This document shows positions 54,722 through 63,876 of a stretch of DNA of 64,000 bases, one piece after another. The notes under the pieces are model-generated. The model had not been told where the DNA came from. It made no database searches and saw nothing but the letters and a program-made list of their open reading frames with translations. Source of the DNA: Rhodovulum steppense (GTDB taxonomy: Bacteria; Pseudomonadota; Alphaproteobacteria; Rhodobacterales; Rhodobacteraceae); assembly GCF_004339675.1 (NCBI RefSeq), contig NZ_SLVM01000006.1, forward strand, positions 101,379 to 165,378. Reading direction: 5' to 3'. The position numbers and the translations under genes are program-made. Position 1 is the first letter of the stretch. Each line of letters opens with the position of its first letter.

Positions 54722-56001
54722 ACGCAGCGCTTGCCCTGTCGCTGGCGATCCTCTTCCTGCTGGGCGTGCCCATCGCGGTCGCCATCGGTCTTGCCTCGGT
54801 CATCGGGATCGAGGTGCAGGGGCGGCTGCCGCTTCTGCTGGTGGCGCAGCGGATGTTCACCGGGCTCGACAGCTTTCCGCTGATGGCGATCCCGCTGTTC
54901 ATCCTGGCGGGCAACCTGATGTCGGCGGGCGGCATCTCGCATCGGCTGGTGGAACTGGCGAAATCCATCGTGGGCGGCATCCAGGGCGGGCTTGCGGCCT
55001 CCTGCGTGCTGACCTGCATGCTGTTCGCCTCGGTCTCGGGCTCATCGGTCGCGACGACCTTTGCCATCGGCGCGATCCTGATCCCGGCCATGGTGCGCCA
55101 TGGCTATCCCGCCCCCATGGCGGCCTCGGTGCAGGCCAGTTCCGCGGAACTGGGCGTGCTGATCCCGCCCTCGATCCCGCTGATCCTCTATGGCGTCTCG
55201 ACCGATACCTCGATCGGGCAGCTGTTCCTTGCGGGCATCGGCCCCGGGCTTCTGGTCGGCGGCGCGCTGATGGCGCTGGTGCTGATCCTGTGCCGGGTCC
55301 GCGGCATCGGGCGCGAGGATGGCGCCGACCGCCCCCGCCTTGGCCCCGCACTCTGGGCGGCGTTGCCCGCGCTGATGGTGCCGGTGGTGATCCTTGGCGG
55401 CATCTATTCCGGCATCTTCACCCCGACCGAGGCCAGCGCCGTCGCGGTCGCCACCGCCCTGATCGTCGGCATGGGATTCTACCGCGACCTGCGGCTGCGC
55501 GACCTGCCGGGCGTGCTGAAGAAAACCGTCATCGCCACCTCGGCGATCATGCTCATCATCTCGGCCGCGGCACTGTTTTCCTTCCTCGTCACCCGCTCGG
55601 GCCTGCCGAACGAAATCGCGGCCTGGTTCCGGGATGTCTTCGAAAGCCGCATCGCCTTCCTGCTGGCGGTGAACCTGCTGCTTCTGGTGGTTGGGATGTT
55701 CATCGAAACCTCGGCCGCGATCCTTGTTCTGGCCCCGATCCTTGCGCCCATCGCGGTCGCCTATGGGGTCGATCCGGTGCATTTCGGGCTGATCGTGGTG
55801 GTGAACCTGGCGCTGGGGATGATCACACCGCCGCTGGGCGTGAACCTGTTCGCCGCCTGCGCGGTGGCGCGCCTGCCGGTCGAAAGGATCATTCCCCAGC
55901 TTCTGTGGTTCGTGCTGACCGTGTTCGCCGCGCTGATGGTCATCACCTATGTCCCCGCGATCACGCTCTGGCCGGTCGAGATGCTGATGCGGGGACGCTG
56001 A
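54718..56001 (+). CDS. dctM: TRAP transporter large permease (DctM type)
   Basis: A 427-residue sodium-coupled permease with about twelve helices. It has the family motifs FPLMAIPLFILAGNLMSAGG near residue 53 and LGVLIPPSIPLILYG near residue 144. It carries the solute delivered by DctP. The otnI start overlaps its stop by one base, so transport and catabolism are translated together. Confidence 0.93.
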   Translation: MNAALALSLAILFLLGVPIAVAIGLASVIGIEVQGRLPLLLVAQRMFTGLDSFPLMAIPLFILAGNLMSAGGISHRLVELAKSIVGGIQGGLAASCVLTCMLFASVSGSSVATTFAIGAILIPAMVRHGYPAPMAASVQASSAELGVLIPPSIPLILYGVSTDTSIGQLFLAGIGPGLLVGGALMALVLILCRVRGIGREDGADRPRLGPALWAALPALMVPVVILGGIYSGIFTPTEASAVAVATALIVGMGFYRDLRLRDLPGVLKKTVIATSAIMLIISAAALFSFLVTRSGLPNEIAAWFRDVFESRIAFLLAVNLLLLVVGMFIETSAAILVLAPILAPIAVAYGVDPVHFGLIVVVNLALGMITPPLGVNLFAACAVARLPVERIIPQLLWFVLTVFAALMVITYVPAITLWPVEMLMRGR

Positions 56002-56780
56002 TGGGGCGGCTGCGGTTCTCGGCCAATCTGGGCTTCCTGTTCACCGACCTGCCCTTGCCACAGGCGATCCGCGCCGCCCGGGACGCGGGCTTCGACGCGG
56101 TCGAATGCCATTTCCCCTATGCGGTTCCGGTGGCCGAGGTGGCGGCCGCGCTGGCTGGGACGGGGTTGCCGATGCTCTCGCTCAACACGCCCCCCGGCGA
56201 GCGGGCGCGCGGCGAATTCGGGCTGGCCGCCCTGCCCGGCCGCGAACCGCAGGCGCGGGCCGGGATCGCGCAGGCGCTGGACCATGCCGCGGCGACACGC
56301 ACGGACGCGGTGCATGTGATGGCGGGCATCACCCACGGCGCGGCGGGGGCAGAGGCGGCATTCCGCGCCAATCTGGCCCATGCCTGCGACCTGGCCGCGG
56401 CCCGAGGGATCACCATCCTGATCGAGCCGCTGAACCCGCGCGACGTGCCGGGCTATCACTTGGCCAGCCTCGATCACGCATTGCGCATCGTTGCGGCACT
56501 GGATCGCCCGAACCTGAAGATCCTGTTCGACTGCTATCACATGCAGATCACGGGCGGCGACCTGCTGACCCGGTTCCGCGCCGCGCACGACCGCATCGGC
56601 CATGTCCAGTTCGCAGGCGTGCCCGACCGGGCCGAACCGGATCGGGGCGAGGTGGATTTCCGCTGGCTGCTGTCGGAATTCGCCGCCTCAGGCTGGACCC
56701 GCCCCTTCGGCGCGGAATACCGGCCGCGGGGCGACATCGCGGCCGGTCTGGGCTGGCTGTCCGACTGGCGCGGGGGCTGA
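56001..56780 (+). CDS. otnI: 2-oxo-tetronate isomerase / hydroxypyruvate isomerase OtnI
   Basis: A 259-residue TIM-barrel enzyme of the xylose-isomerase-like/Hyi family. Metal ligands are visible in ILIEPLNPRDVPGY (Glu near 143), LFDCYHMQ (Asp) and the C-terminal GAEYRPRG (Glu). It begins MGRLRFSANLGFLF. In the tetronate route it turns 2-oxo-tetronate to 3-oxo-tetronate. A hydroxypyruvate isomerase role is the alternative and would touch serine-cycle metabolites. The kinase OtnK and aldolase OtnC are not in the window. Confidence 0.83.
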   Translation: MGRLRFSANLGFLFTDLPLPQAIRAARDAGFDAVECHFPYAVPVAEVAAALAGTGLPMLSLNTPPGERARGEFGLAALPGREPQARAGIAQALDHAAATRTDAVHVMAGITHGAAGAEAAFRANLAHACDLAAARGITILIEPLNPRDVPGYHLASLDHALRIVAALDRPNLKILFDCYHMQITGGDLLTRFRAAHDRIGHVQFAGVPDRAEPDRGEVDFRWLLSEFAASGWTRPFGAEYRPRGDIAAGLGWLSDWRGG

Positions 56781-56782
56781 AA

Positions 56783-57688
56783 TCAGCCCCAGGGCCCCGC
56801 GGACGGCCCGCGCGGGGCCGCGCCCCAGGGCGCACCGCCACCCGCACGCGGCGCAGCCCCCGCCATCGCGCGCAGCGCCGCGATGCGGTTCTCGGTCGCG
56901 GGATGCGTGGCGAACAGGTTGTCGCGCTTGTGGGCATGCAGCGGGTTGATGATGAACATATGCGCGGTTGCCGGGTTCCGCTCGGCCGCGTCATTGTCGA
57001 TCCGCGCCGCCCCCACCTGAATCCGCTCCAGCGCCGAGGCAAGCCACAGCGGCTGGCCGCAGATCTCGGCCCCGGCCTTGTCGGCGGCATATTCCCGCGT
57101 CCGGCTGATCGCCATCTGCACCACAGCCGCGGCCATCGGCGCCAGGATCATCAGCGCGATGGTCCCGATCGGCCCCATCCGGTTGTCGCGCCCGCCGCCG
57201 AAGAACAGCGCGAAATTGGCCAGCATCGTGATCGCCCCGGCAAAGGTCGCCGTCACCGTCATGATCGCGGTGTCATGGTTGCGGATATGGGCCAGTTCAT
57301 GCGCGACAACCCCCGCCAGTTCCTCGCGCGAGAGCGTCTGCATCAGCCCCGTGGTCACCGCCACCGCCGCATTCTCGGGGTTGCGCCCGGTGGCAAAGGC
57401 ATTGGGCTGCGGCGTGTCGATCAGATAGACCGCAGGCACCGGCATGTTCGCGTTGCGCGCCAGCTCCGCCACCATCTGCGACAGGCCCGAGCGGTCATTC
57501 GGGCCGACAGGCTGGGCGTTGTGCATCCGCAGCACCATCTTGTCGGAATTCCACCAGGTAAAGGCGTTCATCAGCGCCGCCACCACCAGCGCGATGGTCG
57601 CCCCGCCGCTGCCGCCCAGCAGATAGCCGATCCCCATGAACAGCGCGGTCATCGCCGCCATCAGCATCGCGGTTCTGGTATAACCCAT
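56783..57688 (-). CDS. htpX: Membrane zinc metalloprotease HtpX
   Basis: A 301-residue M48-family protease of the inner membrane. It has two N-terminal helices, the zinc site HELAHIRNH (HExxH) near residue 124, two further helices ([33 protein letters not shown]) and a third zinc ligand in [10 protein letters not shown]. It degrades damaged membrane proteins. The C-terminal tail is Gly/Pro/Ala-rich. The start at 57688 gives [14 protein letters not shown]. It converges on otnI and lies 89 bases after mtkB, possibly with its own promoter. Confidence 0.93.
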   Translation of the reverse strand: MGYTRTAMLMAAMTALFMGIGYLLGGSGGATIALVVAALMNAFTWWNSDKMVLRMHNAQPVGPNDRSGLSQMVAELARNANMPVPAVYLIDTPQPNAFATGRNPENAAVAVTTGLMQTLSREELAGVVAHELAHIRNHDTAIMTVTATFAGAITMLANFALFFGGGRDNRMGPIGTIALMILAPMAAAVVQMAISRTREYAADKAGAEICGQPLWLASALERIQVGAARIDNDAAERNPATAHMFIINPLHAHKRDNLFATHPATENRIAALRAMAGAAPRAGGGAPWGAAPRGPSAGPWG

Positions 57689-57777
57689 GGCTCGCCCCCT
57701 CATCCTAGCGCCAACAAGGCAGGATATAGGGAGCGCCCGGGGCCACGCAACACCGCGCGCCCCCGGGCCTTTGCGCT

Positions 57778-58674
57778 TCAGGCGGCCACGCGCTTGGCCA
57801 GCACATCGGCCATGGTCTGGCCCATGGCGGACGGGTTCGGCGCGACCGTGATGCCGACCGCGGACAGGATTTCGACCTTTTCCTGCGCGCTTTCCCCGAA
57901 GGCCGAGATGATCGCGCCGGCATGGCCCATCTTGCGGCCCTTGGGCGCGGACAGCCCGGCGATATAGGCGACCACGGGCTTCTTCATATGCGCCTCGACA
58001 TAGGCGGCGGCCTCGGCCTCCTGCGGGCCGCCGATCTCGCCGATCAGCATCACGGCATCGGTATCCGGATCGGCCTCGAACAGTTCGAGGATGTCCCTGA
58101 AGGACGAGCCGTTGATCGGGTCGCCGCCGATGCCCACGCTGGTCGACACCCCGATGCCCAGCGCCTTCATCTGGCTGGCTGCCTCATAGCCCAGCGTGCC
58201 CGAGCGGCCGACGATGCCGACCCGGCCCGGCATGTAGATATGCGGCGGCATGATCCCCATGAAGCCCTTGCCGGGCGAGATCACGCCCGCGCAGTTCGGG
58301 CCGATCAGCTGCATCTTCTTCTCGCGCGGATAGCGGCGCAGGAAGCGTTTCACCCGCATCATGTCCTGCGCGGGGATGCCGTCGGTCACGCTGACCGCGG
58401 TGCGGATACCGGCATCCGCCGCCTCCATCATCGCATCCGCCGCAAAGGGCGGCGGCACGAACAGCAGCGCCGCCTCGGCCCCCGTCGCCTCGACCGCCTC
58501 GCGCACGGTGTTGAAGACGGGCCGTCCCAGCACCGTCTCGCCGCCCTTGCCCGGCGTCACGCCTGCCACGACATTGGTGCCATATTCGATCATTTCCTCG
58601 GCATGGAACTTGCCGATGCGGCCCGACATGCCCTGGACAACGACCTTGGTGTTCTCGTCGATCAGAATAGCCAT
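57778..58674 (-). CDS. mtkB: Malate thiokinase, small subunit (MtkB)
   Basis: A 298-residue subunit homologous to succinyl-CoA synthetase alpha. The phosphorylated histidine is His251 in [13 protein letters not shown], and the CoA-binding fold begins [17 protein letters not shown]. With MtkA it activates malate with ATP and CoA to malyl-CoA. The neighbouring malyl-CoA lyase and serine-glyoxylate aminotransferase, and the sequence of the partner subunit, argue for malate thiokinase over sucD of the TCA cycle. It starts 12 bases after mtkA. Confidence 0.88.
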   Translation of the reverse strand: MAILIDENTKVVVQGMSGRIGKFHAEEMIEYGTNVVAGVTPGKGGETVLGRPVFNTVREAVEATGAEAALLFVPPPFAADAMMEAADAGIRTAVSVTDGIPAQDMMRVKRFLRRYPREKKMQLIGPNCAGVISPGKGFMGIMPPHIYMPGRVGIVGRSGTLGYEAASQMKALGIGVSTSVGIGGDPINGSSFRDILELFEADPDTDAVMLIGEIGGPQEAEAAAYVEAHMKKPVVAYIAGLSAPKGRKMGHAGAIISAFGESAQEKVEILSAVGITVAPNPSAMGQTMADVLAKRVAA

Positions 58675-58686
58675 GGGTCTCCTCCC

Positions 58687-59859
58687 TCAGGCAGCTTTCT
58701 TCGGACGCGCGGCCACGGCCTTTTCGGCGGCCTCGGCCAGCGTCTCGGCGGTGATGAGCGGCAGGCCCGACTCGTCGATGATCTTGCGGCCCTCATCCAC
58801 ATTCGTTCCCGCAAGGCGCACCACCACGGGCAGGGTCAGCCCCTCGGCCTTGTAGGCCTCGACCACGCCTTTCGCGACCCAGTCGCAGCGGTTGATGCCC
58901 GCGAAGATGTTGACAAGGATCACGCTGACATTCGGATCCGACAGCACCGTGCGGAAGGCGGTCATCACCCGTTCGGGGCTGGCGCCGCCGCCGATATCCA
59001 GGAAATTCGCAGGCTCGCCGCCCGACAGCTTGATCATGTCCATCGTCGCCATGGCGAGGCCCGCACCGTTGATGATGCAGCCGATATCGCCATCGAGCCC
59101 GACATAGGCCAGCCCGTTGTCATGGGCCATCGCCTCGCGCGAATCCTCCTGGCTGGGATCGCGCAGTGCGGCGACCTGCGGGCGGCGATAGAGCGCGTTG
59201 GTGTCGAAACTCATCTTGGCATCCAGCGCCACCAGATCGCCCGACCCGGTGATGACCAGCGGGTTGATCTCGACCATGGTGGCGTCAAGGTCGCGATAGG
59301 CGCGGTAGCAGGCGCGCACCGCCTTGACCATCTGGCCGATCTGGTCGCCCGTCAGCCCCAGCCGGAACGCCAGTTCTCGGGCCTGGTATTCGACCAGCCC
59401 ATGCGCGGGATCGACCACCATGCGCACCAGGCTGTCGGGGTCTTCCTCGGCGATCTCCTCGATCTCCATCCCGCCGCTCGACGAGGCGACGAGCATGATG
59501 CGCTCGGACTTCCGGTCGAGCACGAAGCCCAGGTAAAGTTCCTTGGCGATATCGGTGGCTTCCTCGACCCAGAGCCGATAGACGCCCTTGCCGTTCTGGT
59601 CGGTCTGGCGCGTCACCAGTTGCCGCCCCAACAGACCCTTGGCGAAATCGTAGACCTCATGTTCGGACTTGCAGACCTTGACGCCGCCCGCCTCGCCACG
59701 GCCGCCCGCATGGACCTGCGCCTTGACGACCCAGCCGGTCCCGCCCAGTTCACGGGCGCGAAACGCCGCCTGTTCGGGGCTGTAGGCCAGCCCGCCGCGC
59801 GGCACCGGCACACCGAAGCCCGCAAGGATTTCCTTGGCCTGATGTTCGTGAATGTCCAT
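58687..59859 (-). CDS. mtkA: Malate thiokinase, large subunit (MtkA)
   Basis: A 390-residue ATP-grasp subunit homologous to succinyl-CoA synthetase beta, starting [20 protein letters not shown]. It contains [26 protein letters not shown] and [13 protein letters not shown]. It resembles the Methylobacterium MtkA in length (390) and in segments such as [20 protein letters not shown]. Malate thiokinase makes (S)-malyl-CoA. SucC would be the alternative; the operon with mcl and sga decides. No ppc or hydroxypyruvate reductase gene is nearby. Confidence 0.88.
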   Translation of the reverse strand: MDIHEHQAKEILAGFGVPVPRGGLAYSPEQAAFRARELGGTGWVVKAQVHAGGRGEAGGVKVCKSEHEVYDFAKGLLGRQLVTRQTDQNGKGVYRLWVEEATDIAKELYLGFVLDRKSERIMLVASSSGGMEIEEIAEEDPDSLVRMVVDPAHGLVEYQARELAFRLGLTGDQIGQMVKAVRACYRAYRDLDATMVEINPLVITGSGDLVALDAKMSFDTNALYRRPQVAALRDPSQEDSREAMAHDNGLAYVGLDGDIGCIINGAGLAMATMDMIKLSGGEPANFLDIGGGASPERVMTAFRTVLSDPNVSVILVNIFAGINRCDWVAKGVVEAYKAEGLTLPVVVRLAGTNVDEGRKIIDESGLPLITAETLAEAAEKAVAARPKKAA

Positions 59860-59893
59860 CTGTTTCCTCCCGGATGCTGCGAAATCCGCCGCC

Positions 59894-60835
59894 CTAACCC
59901 TTGGCCGCGATCGCGTCGGCCACCGTGATGACGTTCATCGCCATCCGCTCCGACGCCGCGTCGATCATCTTGCCGTCCAATGCTGCGGCCCCCCGCCCCT
60001 CGGCCTCGGCCTTGCGCAATTCCTCGATGATGCGCCGGGCACGTGTCACTTCGGTTTCGGGCGGGCTGAAAACCTCGTTCGCCAGCGCGATCTGGCTGGG
60101 ATGGATTGCCCATTTGCCTTCGCAACCCAGCGCGGCGGCCCGCCGTGCGCCGTCCTTGTAGCCCTCGGGATCCGAGAAATCGCCGAAGGGACCATCGACC
60201 GCCCGCAAGCCATAGGCCCGGCAGGCCACCACCATCCGGGTGATCGAGGCATGCCACTGGTCGCCCGGATAGTTCGGGTTCAGCCCGCCGATATTCACCG
60301 TGCGCGCCCGCATCGAGGCCGCGTAATCCGCCACCCCGAAATGCAGCGCCTCAAGCCGCCCGCCAAACCGCGCGATGTCCTCGACATTGGCCATGCCCAG
60401 CGCCGTCTCGATCAGCGCCTCAAGGCCCACGCGGGTCTGATAGCCCTTGCCCTGCTCGATCTGGTTCACCATCGCCTCGACCATGTACAGATCGGCAGGC
60501 ACACCCACCTTGGGCACGAGCAGCGTGTGAACCTTGTCGCCCGCCTGCTCCATCACGTCGACGACATCGCGATACATGTAATGCGTATCAAGCCCGTTGA
60601 TCCGCACCGAAACCGTCTTGCCCTTGGCCGCCCAGTCGATGTCGTTCAGCGCCTGGATCGCGTTCCTGCGGGCCTGTTCCTTCTCGGGCGGGGCCACCGC
60701 GTCCTCGAGGTCGAGAAAGACGTAATCCGCCTCGCTGTCGGCGGCCTTCTCGACCATCGTGGGGTTCGAGGCCGGGACCGCGAGTTCGGACCGTTGCAGG
60801 CGTTGCCGCCTGAGCGGGTGTAGGGTGTGGCTCAT
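59894..60835 (-). CDS. mcl: Malyl-CoA lyase, serine-cycle type
   Basis: A 313-residue CitE-like TIM-barrel enzyme that splits malyl-CoA to acetyl-CoA and glyoxylate. Metal ligands are the Glu in [16 protein letters not shown] and the Asp in [16 protein letters not shown]. The start [20 protein letters not shown] and the segment [17 protein letters not shown] are close to the Methylobacterium serine-cycle lyase. They differ from the Rhodobacter Mcl1 (beta-methylmalyl-CoA/malyl-CoA lyase of the EMC pathway) as I recall it. It lies between sga and mtkA with short gaps. Confidence 0.92.
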   Translation of the reverse strand: MSHTLHPLRRQRLQRSELAVPASNPTMVEKAADSEADYVFLDLEDAVAPPEKEQARRNAIQALNDIDWAAKGKTVSVRINGLDTHYMYRDVVDVMEQAGDKVHTLLVPKVGVPADLYMVEAMVNQIEQGKGYQTRVGLEALIETALGMANVEDIARFGGRLEALHFGVADYAASMRARTVNIGGLNPNYPGDQWHASITRMVVACRAYGLRAVDGPFGDFSDPEGYKDGARRAAALGCEGKWAIHPSQIALANEVFSPPETEVTRARRIIEELRKAEAEGRGAAALDGKMIDAASERMAMNVITVADAIAAKG

Positions 60836-60869
60836 GCCTTGTCTCCGTTCTGGAGGGTTTTGACCTGCC

Positions 60870-62069
60870 TCATTCGGCGGCGATGTTCATCCGGGCCGCC
60901 GGGGCGGTTTCCGCATACCATGCCTGCGCCGCCGCCACGCCCGAACCGAACGCGACCTTGGCACCCGCCCCGGCCAGCGACAATTCCGCCAGCGAAAGCG
61001 CGGTCAGGCACATCCCCTCGTTCAGATCGCCCAGATGGCCGATGCGGAACACCTTGCCCGCAAGCTGCGCAAGCCCGCTGCCGAAGGAAATGTTGTAGTG
61101 TTCATAGCCGATGCGGATCACCTCGCGCGCATCCACATCCGCGGGCACCCGGATCGCGGACACCGTGTCCGAGTAGAAGACGGGCGCCTCGGCCACCAGG
61201 TTCAGCCCCCAGGCCTGCACGCCGCGGCGCACCCCCTCGGCCAGCCGACGATGGCGGGCGATGACATTGTCCAGCCCCTCGGCAAAGATGCGGTCCAGCG
61301 ACCGGCGCAGCCCGTGGAACAACTGGGTCGGCGGGGTATAGGGGAAATAGCCCGTGGCGTTCAGGGTCACCATGTCGGAAAACTCGAAATAGGCCCGCCG
61401 CATGGTGGCGGTCTTCGACGCCGCCATCGCCTTTTCACTGACCGCCAGAACGCCCAGCCCCGCGGGCAGCATCAGCCCCTTCTGGCTGCCGGTCACGGCC
61501 AGATCGACACCCCATTCGTCCATCCGGAAGTCGATGGACGCGATCGAGGACACGCCGTCCACGAACAGAAGCGCGTCGTGATAACTCTCGTCCAGCGCCT
61601 GGCGCACCCCCGCCACGTCCGAGGTCACGCCGGTCGCGGTCTCGTTATGGGTGACGAAGACCGCCTTGATCTCGCCCTTTCGGTCGGCGCCCAGGCGGCG
61701 GGCATATTCCTTGACCGGGCAGCCCGCACCCCAGGGCACGTCGATAACCTCGACATCGAGGCCCAGCCGTTCCGCCATCTCGACCCACAGATGCGAGAAC
61801 TGGCCAAAGCGCGACATCAGCACCTTGTCGCCGGGGTTCAGCGTGTTCGTGATCGCCGCCTCCCACGCGCCCGTCCCCGACCCCGGGAACAGGAAGACCG
61901 TGCCCGTCTCGGTCCGGAACACCCGTTTCAGATCGCGGAACAGCCCCAGCGTCAGATCGCCGAAATCGGGCGCCCGCATGTCCTGCATCGGCACGTTCAT
62001 GGCCTGCCGGACGGGTTCGGGAATGTTCGTGGGGCCGGGAATGAACAGATGGGTCAATCCGGTCTTCAT
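60870..62069 (-). CDS. sgaA: Serine-glyoxylate aminotransferase
   Basis: A 399-residue class V PLP aminotransferase that converts serine and glyoxylate to hydroxypyruvate and glycine. The PLP lysine is Lys197 in VTGSQKGLMLPAG. The start at 62069 (MKTGLTHLFIPGPTN) has GGAGGAT upstream; the longer upstream frame is noncoding. It is first in sga-mcl-mtkA-mtkB, so its product and substrate tie malyl-CoA cleavage to the serine cycle. It is a paralogue of BhcA with a different early segment (VPMQDMRAPDF). Confidence 0.92.
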   Translation of the reverse strand: MKTGLTHLFIPGPTNIPEPVRQAMNVPMQDMRAPDFGDLTLGLFRDLKRVFRTETGTVFLFPGSGTGAWEAAITNTLNPGDKVLMSRFGQFSHLWVEMAERLGLDVEVIDVPWGAGCPVKEYARRLGADRKGEIKAVFVTHNETATGVTSDVAGVRQALDESYHDALLFVDGVSSIASIDFRMDEWGVDLAVTGSQKGLMLPAGLGVLAVSEKAMAASKTATMRRAYFEFSDMVTLNATGYFPYTPPTQLFHGLRRSLDRIFAEGLDNVIARHRRLAEGVRRGVQAWGLNLVAEAPVFYSDTVSAIRVPADVDAREVIRIGYEHYNISFGSGLAQLAGKVFRIGHLGDLNEGMCLTALSLAELSLAGAGAKVAFGSGVAAAQAWYAETAPAARMNIAAE

Positions 62070-62174
62070 GTCAGGATCCTCCTCGCGCGCCTGGTTCTTG
62101 GCCTGATCTGCGCCGACTTGCCCACATGCCAAGCCAAAGGAGAAACGAATACGGGTCCTGCTGTGAACGCGAGG

Positions 62175-62208
62175 TTTTACATTTCCAAGAAGTTGTGAAA
62201 ATGTGAAA
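62175..62208. promoter_or_regulatory. Operator-like inverted repeat between sga and scfR-type gene
   Basis: TTTTACATTT and AAATGTGAAA match as inverted arms at nine of ten positions, with 14 bases between. The site lies 32 bases before the regulator start and about 105 before sga, in a 171-base divergent region. It is AT-rich in GC-rich surroundings. Confidence 0.5.
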
Positions 62209-62240
62209 TCGACGCGCCGGGGAGGGCGCGGAGGGGAGCA

Positions 62241-63644
62241 ATGCAGAAGACGTTCATCGGCCCGCATCTGCGGCGCCTCCGGCTGGAGCGCGGCGAGACC
62301 CAGGCGCAGATGGGCAAGGCGCTGGGGATCAGCACCTCTTACGTCAACCTGCTGGAAAAGAACGAACGCAGCGTGTCCGCCGCGGTCATGCTGCGGCTGT
62401 TCGAGACCTATGGCGTCGACTGGCGCGATATCGCCGAGGACGAGGACACCACCGTCCTGGCCGACCTGCGCGCGACGGTGCAGGATCCGCTGTTCGACAG
62501 CCGCCGCCCCGACCTTGCGCAACTGCGCGCAGCCCAGGTCCACAGCCCGGAACTGGTCGCCTGCTTCCTGCATCTGCACCGCGCCTATCTGGCGACGACC
62601 GACCGGCTGCTTTCGGTGACCGATGCGAGGCGCGAGGATGGCGAAGCCCTGCTTGCCTCCTCGCCCGAGGCGGTGGTGCACAACTACTTCCGCCGCAAGC
62701 GCAACCATTTCGCCGAGCTTGAATCCGCCGCCGAAACCTTCTGCGAGGGGCTCTGCACCGCGCCCGACGACCTCTATCCCGCGCTCAAGGCCCGGCTGCG
62801 CGACCGGCTGGGCCTGATGGTGCGCGTCGTGCCGGTGGACGATCTGCGCCAGGGACTGCGCGAACATGACGAAACCCGGCGGGAAATCCTGCTCTCCGAG
62901 GGGCTCGACCATCCCAACCGGGTCTTCCAGCTCGTCCATGTCGCGGGGCTGATGGAACAGCGCGCAACGCTGGATGCGCTGCTCGAACAATCCGGTATCG
63001 CCGATCCGCAGGGCCTGTCGCGCTGCCGTGTGGAACTGGCCAACTATTTCGCCGCCGCCGTGCTGATGCCCTATGACCGCTTCCTTGCCGAGGCCCGCGC
63101 CAGCAAGTACGATTTCGACCATCTGGCGATCCGCTTCGGCGTCAGCTTCGAACAGGCCTGCCACCGCGCCACGACCCTTCAACGCTCGGGCGCGCAGGGG
63201 GTGCCGTTCTTCTTCCTGCGGATCGACAAGGCGGGCAATGTCACCAAGCGGTTCAACGCCACCGATTTCCACCTCGCCGAACATGGCGGCGCCTGCCCGC
63301 GGCTCGATGTCCACACCTCGTTCCGCACGCCCGGCCGGATCGTGCCGCAATTCGTCGAGATGCCCGATTCCAGCCAGTTCTTCGTGTTCTCGCGCACCGT
63401 GGACCGGCCCACCTTCACCCGCCACAGCCAGGATCTGCGGCTGGCCGTGGCGATGGGCTGCGCGATCGAGCATGCCGCCGAGATCGGCTATTCCGAGGGA
63501 CTGACCGGCGCCCGCGTCACGCCGATCGGCATCAACTGCCGGATCTGCCCGCGCGCCAGTTGCGACCAGCGCGCCCATCAGGCGGCGATCCTGGCCAATT
63601 CCGTAGACGAACGCCGCCGCGGGGCCACGCGCTATGAGAGCTGA
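62241..63644 (+). CDS. ScfR-type short-chain acyl regulator (RamB/PccR/MccR-like)
   Basis: A 467-residue regulator. The N-terminal XRE helix-turn-helix spans about residues 8-62 (LRLERGETQAQMGKALGIS, SYVNLLEKNERSVSA). It is followed by a long all-helical region with a DUF2083/IrrE-like part (CRVELANYFAAAVLMPYDRF). The C-terminus has clustered cysteines (NCRICPRASC). This architecture is that of the short-chain fatty acyl-responsive regulators RamB, PccR and MccR, which sense acyl-CoAs or acetate/propionate status. Position between the serine-cycle operon (divergent) and acetyl-CoA synthetase (downstream) suggests it controls one or both. Confidence 0.85.
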   Translation: MQKTFIGPHLRRLRLERGETQAQMGKALGISTSYVNLLEKNERSVSAAVMLRLFETYGVDWRDIAEDEDTTVLADLRATVQDPLFDSRRPDLAQLRAAQVHSPELVACFLHLHRAYLATTDRLLSVTDARREDGEALLASSPEAVVHNYFRRKRNHFAELESAAETFCEGLCTAPDDLYPALKARLRDRLGLMVRVVPVDDLRQGLREHDETRREILLSEGLDHPNRVFQLVHVAGLMEQRATLDALLEQSGIADPQGLSRCRVELANYFAAAVLMPYDRFLAEARASKYDFDHLAIRFGVSFEQACHRATTLQRSGAQGVPFFFLRIDKAGNVTKRFNATDFHLAEHGGACPRLDVHTSFRTPGRIVPQFVEMPDSSQFFVFSRTVDRPTFTRHSQDLRLAVAMGCAIEHAAEIGYSEGLTGARVTPIGINCRICPRASCDQRAHQAAILANSVDERRRGATRYES

Positions 63645-63708
63645 CCGCCTGCCCGCCCGGCCTGCAGCGCCACCCCGGCCGCCCGCAAGGCGGGTCGGAG
63701 ACGGCTTG

Positions 63709-63722
63709 GTAAACATTTTTAC
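63709..63722. promoter_or_regulatory. GTAAA/TTTAC palindrome upstream of acs, site 1
   Basis: GTAAA-CATT-TTTAC is a perfect 5-4-5 inverted repeat in the 232-base gap before acetyl-CoA synthetase. It shares the half-site with site 2 and with the TTTTACATTT arm upstream of the regulator. Confidence 0.4.
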
Positions 63723-63791
63723 TATCCTGGCCCGCCTCGCGGTCAGAGCCTTCACAATTCATCGCGCGCATTCGTATTGCCGCGTTGATTC

Positions 63792-63809
63792 TTTACAGAC
63801 TGTGGTAAA
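63792..63809. promoter_or_regulatory. TTTAC/GTAAA inverted repeat upstream of acs, site 2
   Basis: TTTAC-AGACTGTG-GTAAA is a perfect inverted repeat with an eight-base spacer, 67 bases before the acs start. It repeats the same half-site as site 1, 83 bases earlier. Confidence 0.4.
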
Positions 63810-63876
63810 TGCCAAAAACGTGAGGGCCGGTGACGCTGCGGCGTCTTCCGGTCGGTAGGAGAAGGAGACCGAGACG

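Noticed and set aside
57778..59859. TCA-cycle succinyl-CoA synthetase (sucCD)
   Set aside because: Homologous family, but the location between malyl-CoA lyase and serine-glyoxylate aminotransferase, and the close likeness of the large subunit to MtkA, favour malate thiokinase. A genome-wide search for a separate sucCD next to sucAB would settle it.
62070..63755. N-terminal extension of the serine-glyoxylate aminotransferase frame by over 500 codons
   Set aside because: The extension is antisense to the ScfR-type regulator. MKTGLTHLFIPGPTN with a GGAGGAT site is the normal start of the family.
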